Below are positions 1 through 7,801 of a DNA stretch of 64,000 nucleotides, one piece after another. Both the position numbers and the translations under genes were made by a program. Source of the stretch: Streptomyces sp. S4.7 (lineage in GTDB: Bacteria; Actinomycetota; Actinomycetes; Streptomycetales; Streptomycetaceae). The stretch covers positions 7,755,683 through 7,819,682 of the forward strand of contig NZ_CP048397.1 of NCBI RefSeq assembly GCF_010384365.1, written 5' to 3'. Positions within the stretch are counted from its first letter, which is position 1. Every line of letters starts with the position of its first letter. The notes under the pieces were generated by a model, which made no database searches, was not told where the DNA came from, and was given only the letters and a program-made list of their open reading frames with translations.

Positions 1-1
1 C

Positions 2-91
2 AACGCGGGCACGGAAGCGGTGGAGTTCCTCAGTATCTTCGGTCAGCAGGGGGAGCGGATGCACGTACGCGCCCGGCCCTCCGGGCAGTGA
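2..91 (+). CDS. C-terminal end of an unrecognised protein (5' partial)
   Basis: Frame 2 is open from the window edge to a TGA at 89-91 and gives a 29-residue tail ending ERMHVRARPSGQ. About 25 of its 29 codons end in G or C, as real genes here do. The opposite strand over the same bases lacks that bias. The gene is therefore probably the 3' end of a rightward gene that overlaps the tail of the leftward SGNH hydrolase gene by about 60 bp. The product cannot be named from this tail. Confidence 0.45.
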   Translation, partial: NAGTEAVEFLSIFGQQGERMHVRARPSGQ

Positions 92-851
92 ACAGTGTCC
101 TAACCAGGGGCCGTACGAAATGCCGGACGACCCAGAGCGTGTGGCGCGCGCCGGAGGCGATCCGCTCGCGCAACGGGTCCGCGTCGGGAAGGGCCGTCCC
201 CGGCCCCGGCACGGCGCCGCCGCGTGCCCGCAGGACATCACCGGCGAGTGCGGCGAGATAACGGTGGCCCCGCCGGTTGGGATGCAGCCGGTCCACGCAG
301 ACGATCCCGGCCCTGTCCGCACGGGCCGCCGCGCGCGCGTCGATCATCCAGGCCCCGTGGCGTCGCGAGACCCGCTCGATCACCTCGTTCGCCTCGGCGG
401 TCCGCCGCCGCAACTCGGCCCGTTTCGCCCTCGGCACGGGCAGCGCGGCAGCGACGTCGTGCAGCGTCATCGTCAGCACACCGACGGTCGCCGCCGCACT
501 CAACTCGGCCAGCACATGGGCGTAGTCCTCCTCGAAGCGCGCGATGTCGAAGCGGCCGGCGATCACATCGTTGACCCCGATCACGCACGTGATGTATGCG
601 GGCGTGAGCGCGACGGCGCGCTCCAGCTGATCCCCGCGCAGCGTGGCGACGGTGGCGCCGCTGCGCGCCAGATTCGCGACGAGGGCCGGCTCCGGAGCCG
701 GTTCGGCGATGTCGTCGGGGCGCCGCACGGGCTCCGTCGTCAGGTAGTGGATCCAGCCCCTGAGCGTGCCGCCCCGGTACGGATCGCCGACTCCCTCGCT
801 GAGGCTGTCGCCGACAGCGACGAGACTCCCCACCCTTGTGGTCAGATTCAT
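30..851 (-). CDS. SGNH/GDSL-family hydrolase
   Basis: This 273-residue protein is probably an esterase or lipase of the SGNH superfamily. The four blocks are visible in order: GDSLSEG near residue 15 (nucleophile Ser), an Asn/Gly block near 60 (NLARSGAT), GVNDV near 92, and DRLHPN near 190 (catalytic Asp and His). No signal peptide is present, so it is probably cytoplasmic. The ATG at 851-849 lies 7 nt after a TACCTT -10 element, so the mRNA is probably leaderless. It is divergent from the PadR gene and shares a 65-bp control region with it. The natural substrate cannot be told. Confidence 0.85.
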   Translation of the reverse strand: MNLTTRVGSLVAVGDSLSEGVGDPYRGGTLRGWIHYLTTEPVRRPDDIAEPAPEPALVANLARSGATVATLRGDQLERAVALTPAYITCVIGVNDVIAGRFDIARFEEDYAHVLAELSAAATVGVLTMTLHDVAAALPVPRAKRAELRRRTAEANEVIERVSRRHGAWMIDARAAARADRAGIVCVDRLHPNRRGHRYLAALAGDVLRARGGAVPGPGTALPDADPLRERIASGARHTLWVVRHFVRPLVRTLFTARRAGRVRASAPPADRRY

Positions 852-916
852 GACTAATAAGGTAGATGAGTAATCACGCTTCGGAAAGTCCGGGACCGCC
901 CGGATAGGGTGACGCC
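852..916. promoter_or_regulatory. Divergent leaderless promoters of the SGNH hydrolase and PadR genes
   Basis: Leftward, TACCTT (complement 859-864) lies 7 nt before the hydrolase ATG. Rightward, TAGGGT (905-910) lies 6 nt before the PadR ATG. Both fit the TANNNT -10 box of leaderless actinobacterial transcripts, and neither start has a Shine-Dalgarno site. An A+T-rich near-repeat, TGACTAAT (851-858) and TGAGTAAT (867-874), overlaps the leftward promoter and is a plausible PadR binding site. No convincing -35 boxes are seen. Confidence 0.4.
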
Positions 917-1486
917 ATGTCTCTGCGGCACGCCGTGCTGGCAGCCCTGATCCAGGGCGAGGCCAGTGGCTACGAACTCACCAAGCGCTTCGATGTCGGA
1001 GTGGCCAACTTCTGGCACTCCCGGCCCCAGCAGCTCTACGCGGAGCTCACCCGGCTGCACGGCGAGGGGCTTGTCCGGGCCACCGAGGTGGTGCAGGAGT
1101 CACGGCCGAACAAGCGGCTGTACGCACTCACCGACACCGGCACCCGGGCGCTGGTCGACTTCGCGGCCGGGCCGCTGCGGCCGACGAATTTGCGCGACGA
1201 GCTGACCGTGGCGGTGCAGTGCGCCGACGTGGTCGAGCCCGACGCGCTGCTCGGGCACCTCGGGCGCCGCGCGGAGGAGGCCGGGCGGAAGCTGGCCGCG
1301 CTCCGCCGTACGGAGACCTCGATCCTGTCGGGCCGTGACGAGGAGGAGTTCGTACGGACCACGGGCCACCTCGGGCCCTACCTCACCTGCCGTCGCGGCA
1401 TCCGCTACGAGGCCGACACACAGGAGTGGTGCGAGTGGGCGGCCGGCCTGATCCGGGCCAAGCGGCGGGCGACGCGCCCCTCATGA
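917..1486 (+). CDS. PadR-family transcriptional regulator
   Basis: The 189-residue protein begins MSLRHAVLAALIQGEASGYE, the typical opening of the PadR winged helix (residues 1-75, with YAELTRLHGEGLVRA in the recognition and wing region). A helical C-terminal domain (about 95-180) for dimerisation follows. PadR proteins usually repress a neighbouring gene in response to a phenolic or drug-like ligand. The divergent SGNH hydrolase gene is the obvious candidate target. The start is leaderless, 6 nt after TAGGGT. Confidence 0.9.
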   Translation: MSLRHAVLAALIQGEASGYELTKRFDVGVANFWHSRPQQLYAELTRLHGEGLVRATEVVQESRPNKRLYALTDTGTRALVDFAAGPLRPTNLRDELTVAVQCADVVEPDALLGHLGRRAEEAGRKLAALRRTETSILSGRDEEEFVRTTGHLGPYLTCRRGIRYEADTQEWCEWAAGLIRAKRRATRPS

Positions 1487-1501
1487 GAGCCGGGCCGGCC
1501 G

Positions 1502-2158
1502 TCAGTCCTCGGCGGGCGCGATGGACGCCAGCAACGACGACACCACTCGCTCGGTCGACGCGGCCATGTCCACCGACTCGGGCGACAGCAGCCACTGCAC
1601 CTGGAGTCCGTCCATCACCGCGATGATCGCGTTCGCCACGTTCTCGACGTCCAGGTCCTCGCGGGCCTCGCCCAGTTCGGCCGCCTCGCGCAGCGCGTCC
1701 ACCACGAAGGCCCGCAGCCCGGTGTACCGGTTGCGGAAGTAGTCCTGCGCGGGGTGCCTGTCGGTGACGCTCTCCGCCGAGAGCACCGCGTACAGCCGCA
1801 CGATGCCCTCACGCTCGGCGTTGCGGCGCGTGGTGTCGATCAGATGGCGCAGGAAGGCGAGACCGCGGGGGCGGTCGGGGCCGATCTGTTCTATGTCGGT
1901 CTGGTCGCGCAGTTCGAGGACGCTGGTGAGAAGCAGTTCCTTGGAGCGGAAGTAGTGCAGCACCCCCGCCTGGGTGAGGCCCGCGCGGTCGGCGATCTCC
2001 GCCAGCGACGCGTTGTTGTAGCCGCGCGCCGCGAACGTCTCCATGGCGATACGCAGGATCTCCTCGCGCCGCTGCCGCGCCCCCGGACTGCGCGGCGTAC
2101 GCGGCTGGGCGGGCCCGGCCGCGGCGGCGCCCCGTTCCCCCGCTCGTCTGTTGCTCAC
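1502..2158 (-). CDS. TetR-family transcriptional regulator
   Basis: The N-terminal helix-turn-helix (about residues 25-70, including FAARGYNNASLAEIADRAG and LHYFRSKE) is typical of TetR/AcrR. The remainder is an alpha-helical ligand and dimer domain. The GTG at 2158 is preferred over an upstream start at 2239, because the upstream reading adds an unrelated basic stretch. A perfect 20-bp palindrome lies in the intergenic space with the divergent GH30 gene, so this protein probably represses the glycosidase gene and itself. The inducer is unknown. Confidence 0.88.
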   Translation of the reverse strand: MSNRRAGERGAAAAGPAQPRTPRSPGARQRREEILRIAMETFAARGYNNASLAEIADRAGLTQAGVLHYFRSKELLLTSVLELRDQTDIEQIGPDRPRGLAFLRHLIDTTRRNAEREGIVRLYAVLSAESVTDRHPAQDYFRNRYTGLRAFVVDALREAAELGEAREDLDVENVANAIIAVMDGLQVQWLLSPESVDMAASTERVVSSLLASIAPAED

Positions 2159-2244
2159 CGGGCGCAGTCTACGGCTGTCCGGATCACCGTCCAGGCCCCG
2201 GAGTGCGGGTGGGAGTCCCGTCCGGAACAAGTTCGGCACGACGA

Positions 2245-2264
2245 CTTACTAAGTACTTAGTAAG
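2245..2264. promoter_or_regulatory. Perfect 20-bp palindromic operator (probable TetR site)
   Basis: CTTACTAAGTACTTAGTAAG is identical to its reverse complement over all 20 bases and is strikingly A+T-rich for this genome. It lies 87 bp upstream of the TetR gene start and 101 bp upstream of the GH30 start. Size and symmetry fit a TetR dimer-of-dimers or extended site. Confidence 0.75.
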
Positions 2265-2364
2265 CGTGCTTTCATGTCGCCGATGCGCCACCCCGGCCAC
2301 GGCGCGGGACACCCCGGGCCGCAGGCGATTCGTTCGGCACACGAACCGGCAGGAGCCCCCACGT

Positions 2365-4266
2365 ATGCAAAGAACCCTGCACAGAAACGTCGTTCGCAGA
2401 GCCGTCGTCGCGCTCAGCGTGCTCACGCTGGGCGGAAGTCTCGGACTCACCGCGTCCGGGACCGCGCAGGCCGCCGATCCCACCGCCCAGGTGTGGATCT
2501 CCACGGCCGACGGGAGCCGCAAACTGGCCTCGGCGGACCAGATCACCTTCAACTCCTCTCCGCAGGCCATCGACATCAACGTCAACCCGGCCCAGCGCGA
2601 ACAGCAGTTCACCGGCGCGGGTGCCTCGGTCACCGGCGCGGCCGGCCATCTGATCAACCAGCTCCCGGCCGCCCAGAAGAACGCGCTGATGACCTCGCTG
2701 TTCTCCTCCCAGGGCGACGGCATCGGCATCAACTACCTGCGCCAGCCGCTGGGCGGCACCGACTTCAACCAGGGCGCCGCCTACACCTACGAGGACAACC
2801 GGGGCGACTTCAACCTCGGCCGTGACCACGAGACGATCATCCCGGTCCTCAAGCAGGCCGTGTCGGTCAACCCCGCCATCCGCTTCATGGGCAGCCCCTG
2901 GACGCCGCCCGCGTGGATGAAGACGAACAACAGCCTCAACGGCGGCAGTCTGCGCACCGACCGTTACCAGAACTACGCCGACTATCTGGTGAAGGCCATC
3001 CAGGGCTACCAGCAGCAGGGACTCAAGCTCACCGACCTCACCGTGCAGAACGAGCCCGAGTTCGCGACCAGTTACCCGTCGATGAGCATGACCGCCTCCG
3101 AGCAGGCCGCGTTCTTCAAGGTGCTCGACCGCACTCTGACGGCGGCGAACCTGCCCACCAACCTCCTCGCCTACGACCACAACTGGGACCACCCGAACTA
3201 CCCGCTCCAGGTCTTCTCCGAGACGCCGGGCATGAACCGCGTGATCGGCGCGGCGTTCCACTGCTACGGCGGCCAGCCCACCAGCCAGTCGCAGATCAGG
3301 CAGGCCGGCAAGCGGGTCTTCTTCACCGAGTGTTCGGGCACGGACAGCGACAACCCGGCCAACACCTTCGCCGACACGCTGAAGTGGCATGCCGAGAACC
3401 TCGTAGTGGCCAACATGCGCAACGGCGGCGAGACCACGATCATGTGGAACCTCGCCCTGAACCAGAACGGCGGCCCCCACCAGGGCCACTGCACCACCCG
3501 CTGCAACGGCGTGGTCGAGATCAACGGCAGCACGGTCACGCGCAACGCCGAGTACTACGTGCTGGGCCATCTGACCAAGTTCGTCAAGCCCGGAGCCACC
3601 CGCATCGGCTCCACCAGCCAGGGCGCGGGCGGCGTACAGAACGTCGTCTGGCAGAACCCGGACGGCAGCAAGGCGGCGTACGTCGTCAACGGCGCGAGCG
3701 CGGCCAGGACCGTTTCGATCACGGACGCCGGACGCTCGGCCACGTACACGCTGCCGGCGGGTGCCGTCGCCACCCTCGTATGGACCGGCGCGGACAGCGG
3801 CAACCCGGGCAACGGCACCATTGACCCGGCCACCTGGTACCAGGTCGTCAACACCGGCAGCAGCGCCTGCCTCGACGCGACCGGCTGGGGTACGGCGGAC
3901 GGTACCGGACTCCAGCAGTGGTCCTGCTCGGCCCCCGCGGCCAACAACCAGACCTGGCAGTTCAGACCCACCGGCAACGGCTACTACCAGGTCGTCAACC
4001 GGCACGCGAACAAGGTGTGGGACATCGACGGAGGTGTCACCGCCACCGCGGACGGCGCACGCGCCCATCTGTGGAGCTACACCGGCGCCACCAACCAGCA
4101 GTGGCAGCCGCAGCGGATCGGCGCCACCGACCGCTACCGGTTCGCCGCCAGACACAGCAACAAGTGCCTGACCGTGGGCGCCGGCACGGTGAACGGCGCC
4201 ACGCTCACACAGCAGCCCTGCACCGAGGCGGCCGACCAGACCTTCCGGCTGACTGCCCAGGCGTAG
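2365..4266 (+). CDS. Secreted GH30 glycosidase with C-terminal ricin-B lectin domain
   Basis: The mature enzyme should be a retaining beta-glycosidase of family GH30, the glucosylceramidase / beta-1,6-glucanase group. The ATG at 2365 follows AGGAG (2351-2355) and opens a Sec signal peptide cut near residue 36 (GTAQAAD). The GH30 barrel spans about residues 45-470, with the proton donor E230 in TVQNEPEF and the nucleophile E322 in FFTECSG. A ricin-B (CBM13) domain with three QxW-type repeats fills about residues 490-630. It is divergent from the TetR gene across a perfect operator. Substrate is uncertain; a beta-1,6-glucan of fungal walls or a xylan-like polymer would fit the context. Confidence 0.88.
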   Translation: MQRTLHRNVVRRAVVALSVLTLGGSLGLTASGTAQAADPTAQVWISTADGSRKLASADQITFNSSPQAIDINVNPAQREQQFTGAGASVTGAAGHLINQLPAAQKNALMTSLFSSQGDGIGINYLRQPLGGTDFNQGAAYTYEDNRGDFNLGRDHETIIPVLKQAVSVNPAIRFMGSPWTPPAWMKTNNSLNGGSLRTDRYQNYADYLVKAIQGYQQQGLKLTDLTVQNEPEFATSYPSMSMTASEQAAFFKVLDRTLTAANLPTNLLAYDHNWDHPNYPLQVFSETPGMNRVIGAAFHCYGGQPTSQSQIRQAGKRVFFTECSGTDSDNPANTFADTLKWHAENLVVANMRNGGETTIMWNLALNQNGGPHQGHCTTRCNGVVEINGSTVTRNAEYYVLGHLTKFVKPGATRIGSTSQGAGGVQNVVWQNPDGSKAAYVVNGASAARTVSITDAGRSATYTLPAGAVATLVWTGADSGNPGNGTIDPATWYQVVNTGSSACLDATGWGTADGTGLQQWSCSAPAANNQTWQFRPTGNGYYQVVNRHANKVWDIDGGVTATADGARAHLWSYTGATNQQWQPQRIGATDRYRFAARHSNKCLTVGAGTVNGATLTQQPCTEAADQTFRLTAQA

Positions 4267-4275
4267 CGCCCGACA

Positions 4276-4306
4276 GCCGGTGAGCCCTGGTGAAGGGCTC
4301 ACCGGC
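4276..4306. terminator. Terminator hairpin after the GH30 gene
   Basis: GCCGGTGAGCCC (4276-4287) and GGGCTCACCGGC (4295-4306) pair perfectly over 12 bp around a 7-nt loop. The hairpin lies 9 nt after the GH30 stop and just before the convergent toxin gene stop, so it can serve both strands. There is no U-run, as is usual in Streptomyces. Confidence 0.7.
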
Positions 4307-4327
4307 CGTCGATCGACAGCCCGGGGA

Positions 4328-4624
4328 TCAGAGGTCGAGCACCGCGCGCAGTGCCTGGCTGATGCGGTCCATCACCGCAGTGTCGACCGGACCGAGCGGT
4401 TTCGCACCGTCGAAGCGTGTGACCCTCAGCTGCTGGAGGTTGACCGCGACGGCCGTGGAAGGCAGCGGGTGGTCGATCACCACGGACATCGCGGTGTCGG
4501 GATAGCGCCCGGCGTCGTGCAGTACGACGGTCAGGACCGCCCCGTACGCCTCCTCCAGACCGTCCAGCGAGACGATCAGGACGTTTCGCCCGTCGCCGAG
4601 CGTCCAGATCTCACCGCGTTTCAC
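4328..4624 (-). CDS. PemK/MazF-family-like toxin of a type II toxin-antitoxin pair
   Basis: The 98-residue protein starts VKRGEIWTL, the beta-strand opening of the CcdB/PemK/MazF fold, and continues with LIVSLDGLEE and VVIDHPLP strands. MazF-type toxins cleave RNA at short motifs. Its GTG start overlaps the antitoxin TGA by 4 nt (GTGA at 4621-4624), so translation is coupled. The longer reading frame to 4849 is rejected because it runs through the antitoxin gene in another frame. Confidence 0.75.
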   Translation of the reverse strand: MKRGEIWTLGDGRNVLIVSLDGLEEAYGAVLTVVLHDAGRYPDTAMSVVIDHPLPSTAVAVNLQQLRVTRFDGAKPLGPVDTAVMDRISQALRAVLDL

Positions 4625-4812
4625 AGGGCGTCGCCCTCGCCGCCCAGATCCTCGCCGAGTCCGAGCGACGCGAGCCGGCGGGCGGAGTCGAGCACGGCCT
4701 GCCGCTGAGCGGCTCGCACGATGTAGGCGTTCAGGGACAGACCGGCCGCTGCCGCCCCCGCTTTGATCGATGCGTTGATCTCGTCCGGGATACGGAGCGT
4801 CATTGCGGTCAT
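4621..4812 (-). CDS. Ribbon-helix-helix antitoxin
   Basis: The protein of about 63 residues carries MTLRIPDEINASIKAGAAAA, a typical Arc/MetJ ribbon-helix-helix opening, then an AYIVRAAQRQAVLDSARR helix. It should bind its own promoter and neutralise the downstream toxin. The ATG at 4812 is chosen because TATGGT (complement 4820-4825) lies 7 nt upstream, suggesting a leaderless start. ATGs at 4824 and 4803 are alternatives, and none has a Shine-Dalgarno site. Confidence 0.75.
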   Translation of the reverse strand: MTAMTLRIPDEINASIKAGAAAAGLSLNAYIVRAAQRQAVLDSARRLASLGLGEDLGGEGDAL

Positions 4813-4855
4813 GCGACCGACCATAGCAACCGGGCAGTGGTTGCGCCATGTGGTG

Positions 4856-6334
4856 TCACTTCGCGGGGGCGAGGGACGGTTCCCCGGCGGGCGGCAGGGC
4901 CGCGCACAGGGCCTGGAGCGCGCCGTCGAACGCGTGATCGGGCGGGGCGCCGAAGCCGATCACCAGCCCGTCGCGCGGTGGCATCGTGCTCTCCGGGTGC
5001 CGGAAGGCACCGAGCCCCGCCAGCGCGAGGCCCTGGCGCCCGGCCGCGCGCACGGTGTCCTGCTCGGTGCCGGGCGGCAGGTCGAGCACCGCGTGCAGCC
5101 CGGCCGCGATGCCGCTGACCGCGATGTGCGGCGCCCGCTCGGCCAGGACGGCGACGAGCCGGTCGCGCCGCCGCCGGTACGTGCGCCGCATGACACGCAC
5201 GTGCCGGTCGTACGCGCCGCGGGAGATGAGGTCGGCGAGGGTGAGCTGGTCGAAGACCCCGGTCCACAGCTCGCGGACGCCCTTCACGGCGAGCACGTCG
5301 TCCACGAGCCCGTCGGGCAGGACCAGCCAGCCCAGTCGAAGGGCGGGGGAGAGGCTCTTGCTGGTGGAGCCCAGATAGATCACCCGGTCGGGGTCGAGCC
5401 CCTGCACGGCGCCGACCGGCTCCCGGTCGTAACGGAACTCGCCGTCGTAGTCGTCCTCCAGCACCACCGCCCCGAAGGCGCGCGCCCAGTCGACGGCGGC
5501 CGTCCGCCGCCGCGCCGACAGCGGACCCCCGGTCGGGAACTGGTGGGCGGGCGTGAGCAGTACGGCGCCGGCGTCGAGGGAACCCAGCTCTAGGGTCCGC
5601 CCACCGTCCGAGTCCACGGTCAGCGGCACGGTGCGCAGCCCCGCGCCGGTCAGCAGTGAACGGTGGAAGGCGAGCCCGTACGACTCGACGGCGACCGTGC
5701 CGTCGAGCACCTCGCCGAGGATGCTCAGCGCGTGGGCGAAGCCGGCGCAGACGACGATCCGGTGGGGCGCGGTGCGTACGCCCCTGGCGCGTGCCAGGTA
5801 CTCGGTGAGCGCCGTGCGCAGTTCGACACGGCCCCGGGGGTCGCCCACGCCGAGCGCGTCGCTCGGCGCGCTGTTGAGCGCCCGGCGGGCGGAGGTCAGC
5901 CAGGCGGACCGGGGGAACGCGGAGGCGTCCGGCGAGGTCGGCATGAAGTCGTACGCCGGCCGCGGCGCCGGCGGCGCGGACCGGCGGGCACGGTCCTTCG
6001 CGACGGGCAGCGGCGTGGCGCGCGGCGCGACGCGGGTGCCGGAACCCTGGCGTGCGGTGAGCCAGCCCTCGGCGACGAGTTCGGCGTACGCCTCGCCGAC
6101 GGTGTTGCGTGCGAGGCCCAGGTCCACGGCGAGCGTGCGGTACGGGGGCAGCCTCGTGCCGGGCGACAGCCGGCCCGACGTGATGGCTTCCCGCAGGGCG
6201 AGCATCAACTGCTCACGGCGCGATCCCCGCCCGCCCAGCTCCAGATGGAGATCCGTCCCCACGGCGGGCCCGGGGCCGGGCGGGGGCTCGGGGGAAGGGG
6301 TCGCGTCCGTGGAATTGGCCCGTCGATCCGACAT
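4856..6334 (-). CDS. MocR/PdxR-type GntR regulator with aminotransferase domain
   Basis: The 492-residue protein joins an N-terminal GntR winged helix (about residues 30-100: AITSGRLSPGTRLPPYRTLA, GLARNTVGEAYAEL) to a fold-type I PLP-binding domain. The PLP Schiff-base Lys lies in YLGSTSKSLSPALRLGW. MocR proteins sense PLP or amino-group ligands and often control vitamin B6, GABA or taurine genes. No such target is adjacent. The divergent epoxide-hydrolase-like gene starts 165 bp away and is the only candidate. The start at 6334 follows AAGGTG. Confidence 0.87.
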   Translation of the reverse strand: MSDRRANSTDATPSPEPPPGPGPAVGTDLHLELGGRGSRREQLMLALREAITSGRLSPGTRLPPYRTLAVDLGLARNTVGEAYAELVAEGWLTARQGSGTRVAPRATPLPVAKDRARRSAPPAPRPAYDFMPTSPDASAFPRSAWLTSARRALNSAPSDALGVGDPRGRVELRTALTEYLARARGVRTAPHRIVVCAGFAHALSILGEVLDGTVAVESYGLAFHRSLLTGAGLRTVPLTVDSDGGRTLELGSLDAGAVLLTPAHQFPTGGPLSARRRTAAVDWARAFGAVVLEDDYDGEFRYDREPVGAVQGLDPDRVIYLGSTSKSLSPALRLGWLVLPDGLVDDVLAVKGVRELWTGVFDQLTLADLISRGAYDRHVRVMRRTYRRRRDRLVAVLAERAPHIAVSGIAAGLHAVLDLPPGTEQDTVRAAGRQGLALAGLGAFRHPESTMPPRDGLVIGFGAPPDHAFDGALQALCAALPPAGEPSLAPAK

Positions 6335-6498
6335 GGAAACGCACCTTACCCAGGGGGCCATCCGCTCCCTGGCTCGGGCATCGGGGCGGACACGACCCCC
6401 GCCCCCCGCGGCGATTTGCCGACCCGGCAAGTTCCCTTGGCCGGGGCGCGGCGGCCGCCGAATGATGGTGAGCGGAAACGATCACCGAGGAGGACCAC

Positions 6499-7515
6499 AT
6501 GCCGGAGCCCACCACGCCGTCCGCGGCAGCGCCCACCGTCACCCCGCCCGGCGCCGGGCACCGTCTGGTGGACGTCCCCGGAGGCCGTGTCCACCTCGTG
6601 GAACAGGGCACCGGCCCCCTCGTCCTGATGGTCCACGGCTTCCCGGAGTCCTGGTACTCCTGGCGCCACCAGCTCCCCGCGCTCGCCGCCGCCGGATATC
6701 GCGCGGTGGCCGTCGACGTACGCGGCTACGGCCGTTCCTCGAAACCGCCGGCCGTGGAGGACTACCGGATGCTCGCCCATGTCGCCGACAACGTCGGAGT
6801 CGTCCACGCCCTCGGCGAGGAGACCGCGACGATCGTCGGCCACGACTGGGGATCGAACATCGCCGCCGGATCGGCGCTGCTGCGCCCCGACGTCTTCACC
6901 GCGGCGGCGCTCCTCAGCGTCCCGTACGCGCCGCGCGGCGGCCCCCGCCCCACCGAGGCGTTCGCGCGGATCGGCGGCGACGAGGAGTTCTACGTCAGCT
7001 ACTTCCAGACCCCCGGCCGCGCCGAGGCGGAGATCGAACCCGACGTCCGGGGATGGCTCGCCGGGTTCTACGCGGGGATCTCCGGCGACACGATGCCGCC
7101 GGAAGGCGAGGGCAGCCTCTTCTTCGTGGCGCCCGGCGGCAGACTCCGCGACCGGTTCCCCGCCGGCCGGCTGCCCGCCTGGCTCTCGGAGGCCGATCTC
7201 GACCACTACGCGGGCGAGTTCGAGCGGACCGGGACGACCGGAGCGCTCAACCGCTACCGCAACGTCGACCGGGACTGGGAGGACCTGGCCGCCTGGGACG
7301 GCGCCCCGCTCACCCAGCCCTCCCTCTTCATCGGCGGTGGCCTCGACGCCTCCCTCGCGTGGATGTCCGAGGCCGTACGGAACTTCCCCAGCACCCTGCC
7401 CGGCCTGGTCTCCTCGCACATCCTCGAAGGCTGCGGCCACTGGGTGCAGCAGGAGCGCGCGGAGGAGGTCAACGGTCTGCTGACACGGTGGCTGGACGCG
7501 CTGCCGGCGCGCTGA
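6499..7515 (+). CDS. Alpha/beta hydrolase, epoxide-hydrolase-like
   Basis: The 338-residue protein has the epoxide hydrolase signature. The oxyanion motif HGFPESWYSWRHQ lies near residue 48, the nucleophile Asp in VGHDWGSNIA near 115, an Asp acid (GGGLDASL) near 280, and the catalytic His in GCGHWVQQE near 315. It should open epoxides through a covalent Asp ester, but other C-O bond substrates are possible. AGGAGG lies 5-8 nt before the ATG. There is no signal peptide. Confidence 0.87.
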   Translation: MPEPTTPSAAAPTVTPPGAGHRLVDVPGGRVHLVEQGTGPLVLMVHGFPESWYSWRHQLPALAAAGYRAVAVDVRGYGRSSKPPAVEDYRMLAHVADNVGVVHALGEETATIVGHDWGSNIAAGSALLRPDVFTAAALLSVPYAPRGGPRPTEAFARIGGDEEFYVSYFQTPGRAEAEIEPDVRGWLAGFYAGISGDTMPPEGEGSLFFVAPGGRLRDRFPAGRLPAWLSEADLDHYAGEFERTGTTGALNRYRNVDRDWEDLAAWDGAPLTQPSLFIGGGLDASLAWMSEAVRNFPSTLPGLVSSHILEGCGHWVQQERAEEVNGLLTRWLDALPAR

Positions 7516-7750
7516 CCCCCGGCCGGCGGCCCCGAGCGTGAGCGGACCGGTCCCCAACCGACGGGTCCGATCACCCGAACGGCGGCACCCCGGTGCCACG
7601 ACTGCGCCAAGCGGGCGGGCCGCGCCGCCGGCCGGAGACGGCGGGCCCCGTGGGGCGGTCGCGAGGCACCGCCGGACGTTACCCAGGGTCCGGCCACCGT
7701 TACCGGCCAGGTCGACACGAAAGAGGAAAACCGGGGCATACCGGCGAGAA

Positions 7751-7783
7751 TGATCGAACCGAGCACGCTGATCAGTTCGATCA
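7751..7783. repeat. 9-bp perfect inverted repeat before the iron-enzyme gene
   Basis: TGATCGAAC (7751-7759) and GTTCGATCA (7775-7783) are perfect inverted arms around 15 nt that include the palindrome CTGATCAG. The right arm ends 4 nt before the AAGGAG ribosome site at 7788-7793. It could be a repressor site or an RNA hairpin affecting ribosome access. Confidence 0.4.
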
Positions 7784-7801
7784 GGTCAAGGAGTGAACTC
7801 A

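Noticed and set aside
2272..4302. 676-codon open frame opposite the GH30 gene
   Set aside because: It is the GC-rich shadow of the real gene; its translation has no family motifs and the real strand has signal peptide, catalytic Glu pair and lectin repeats.
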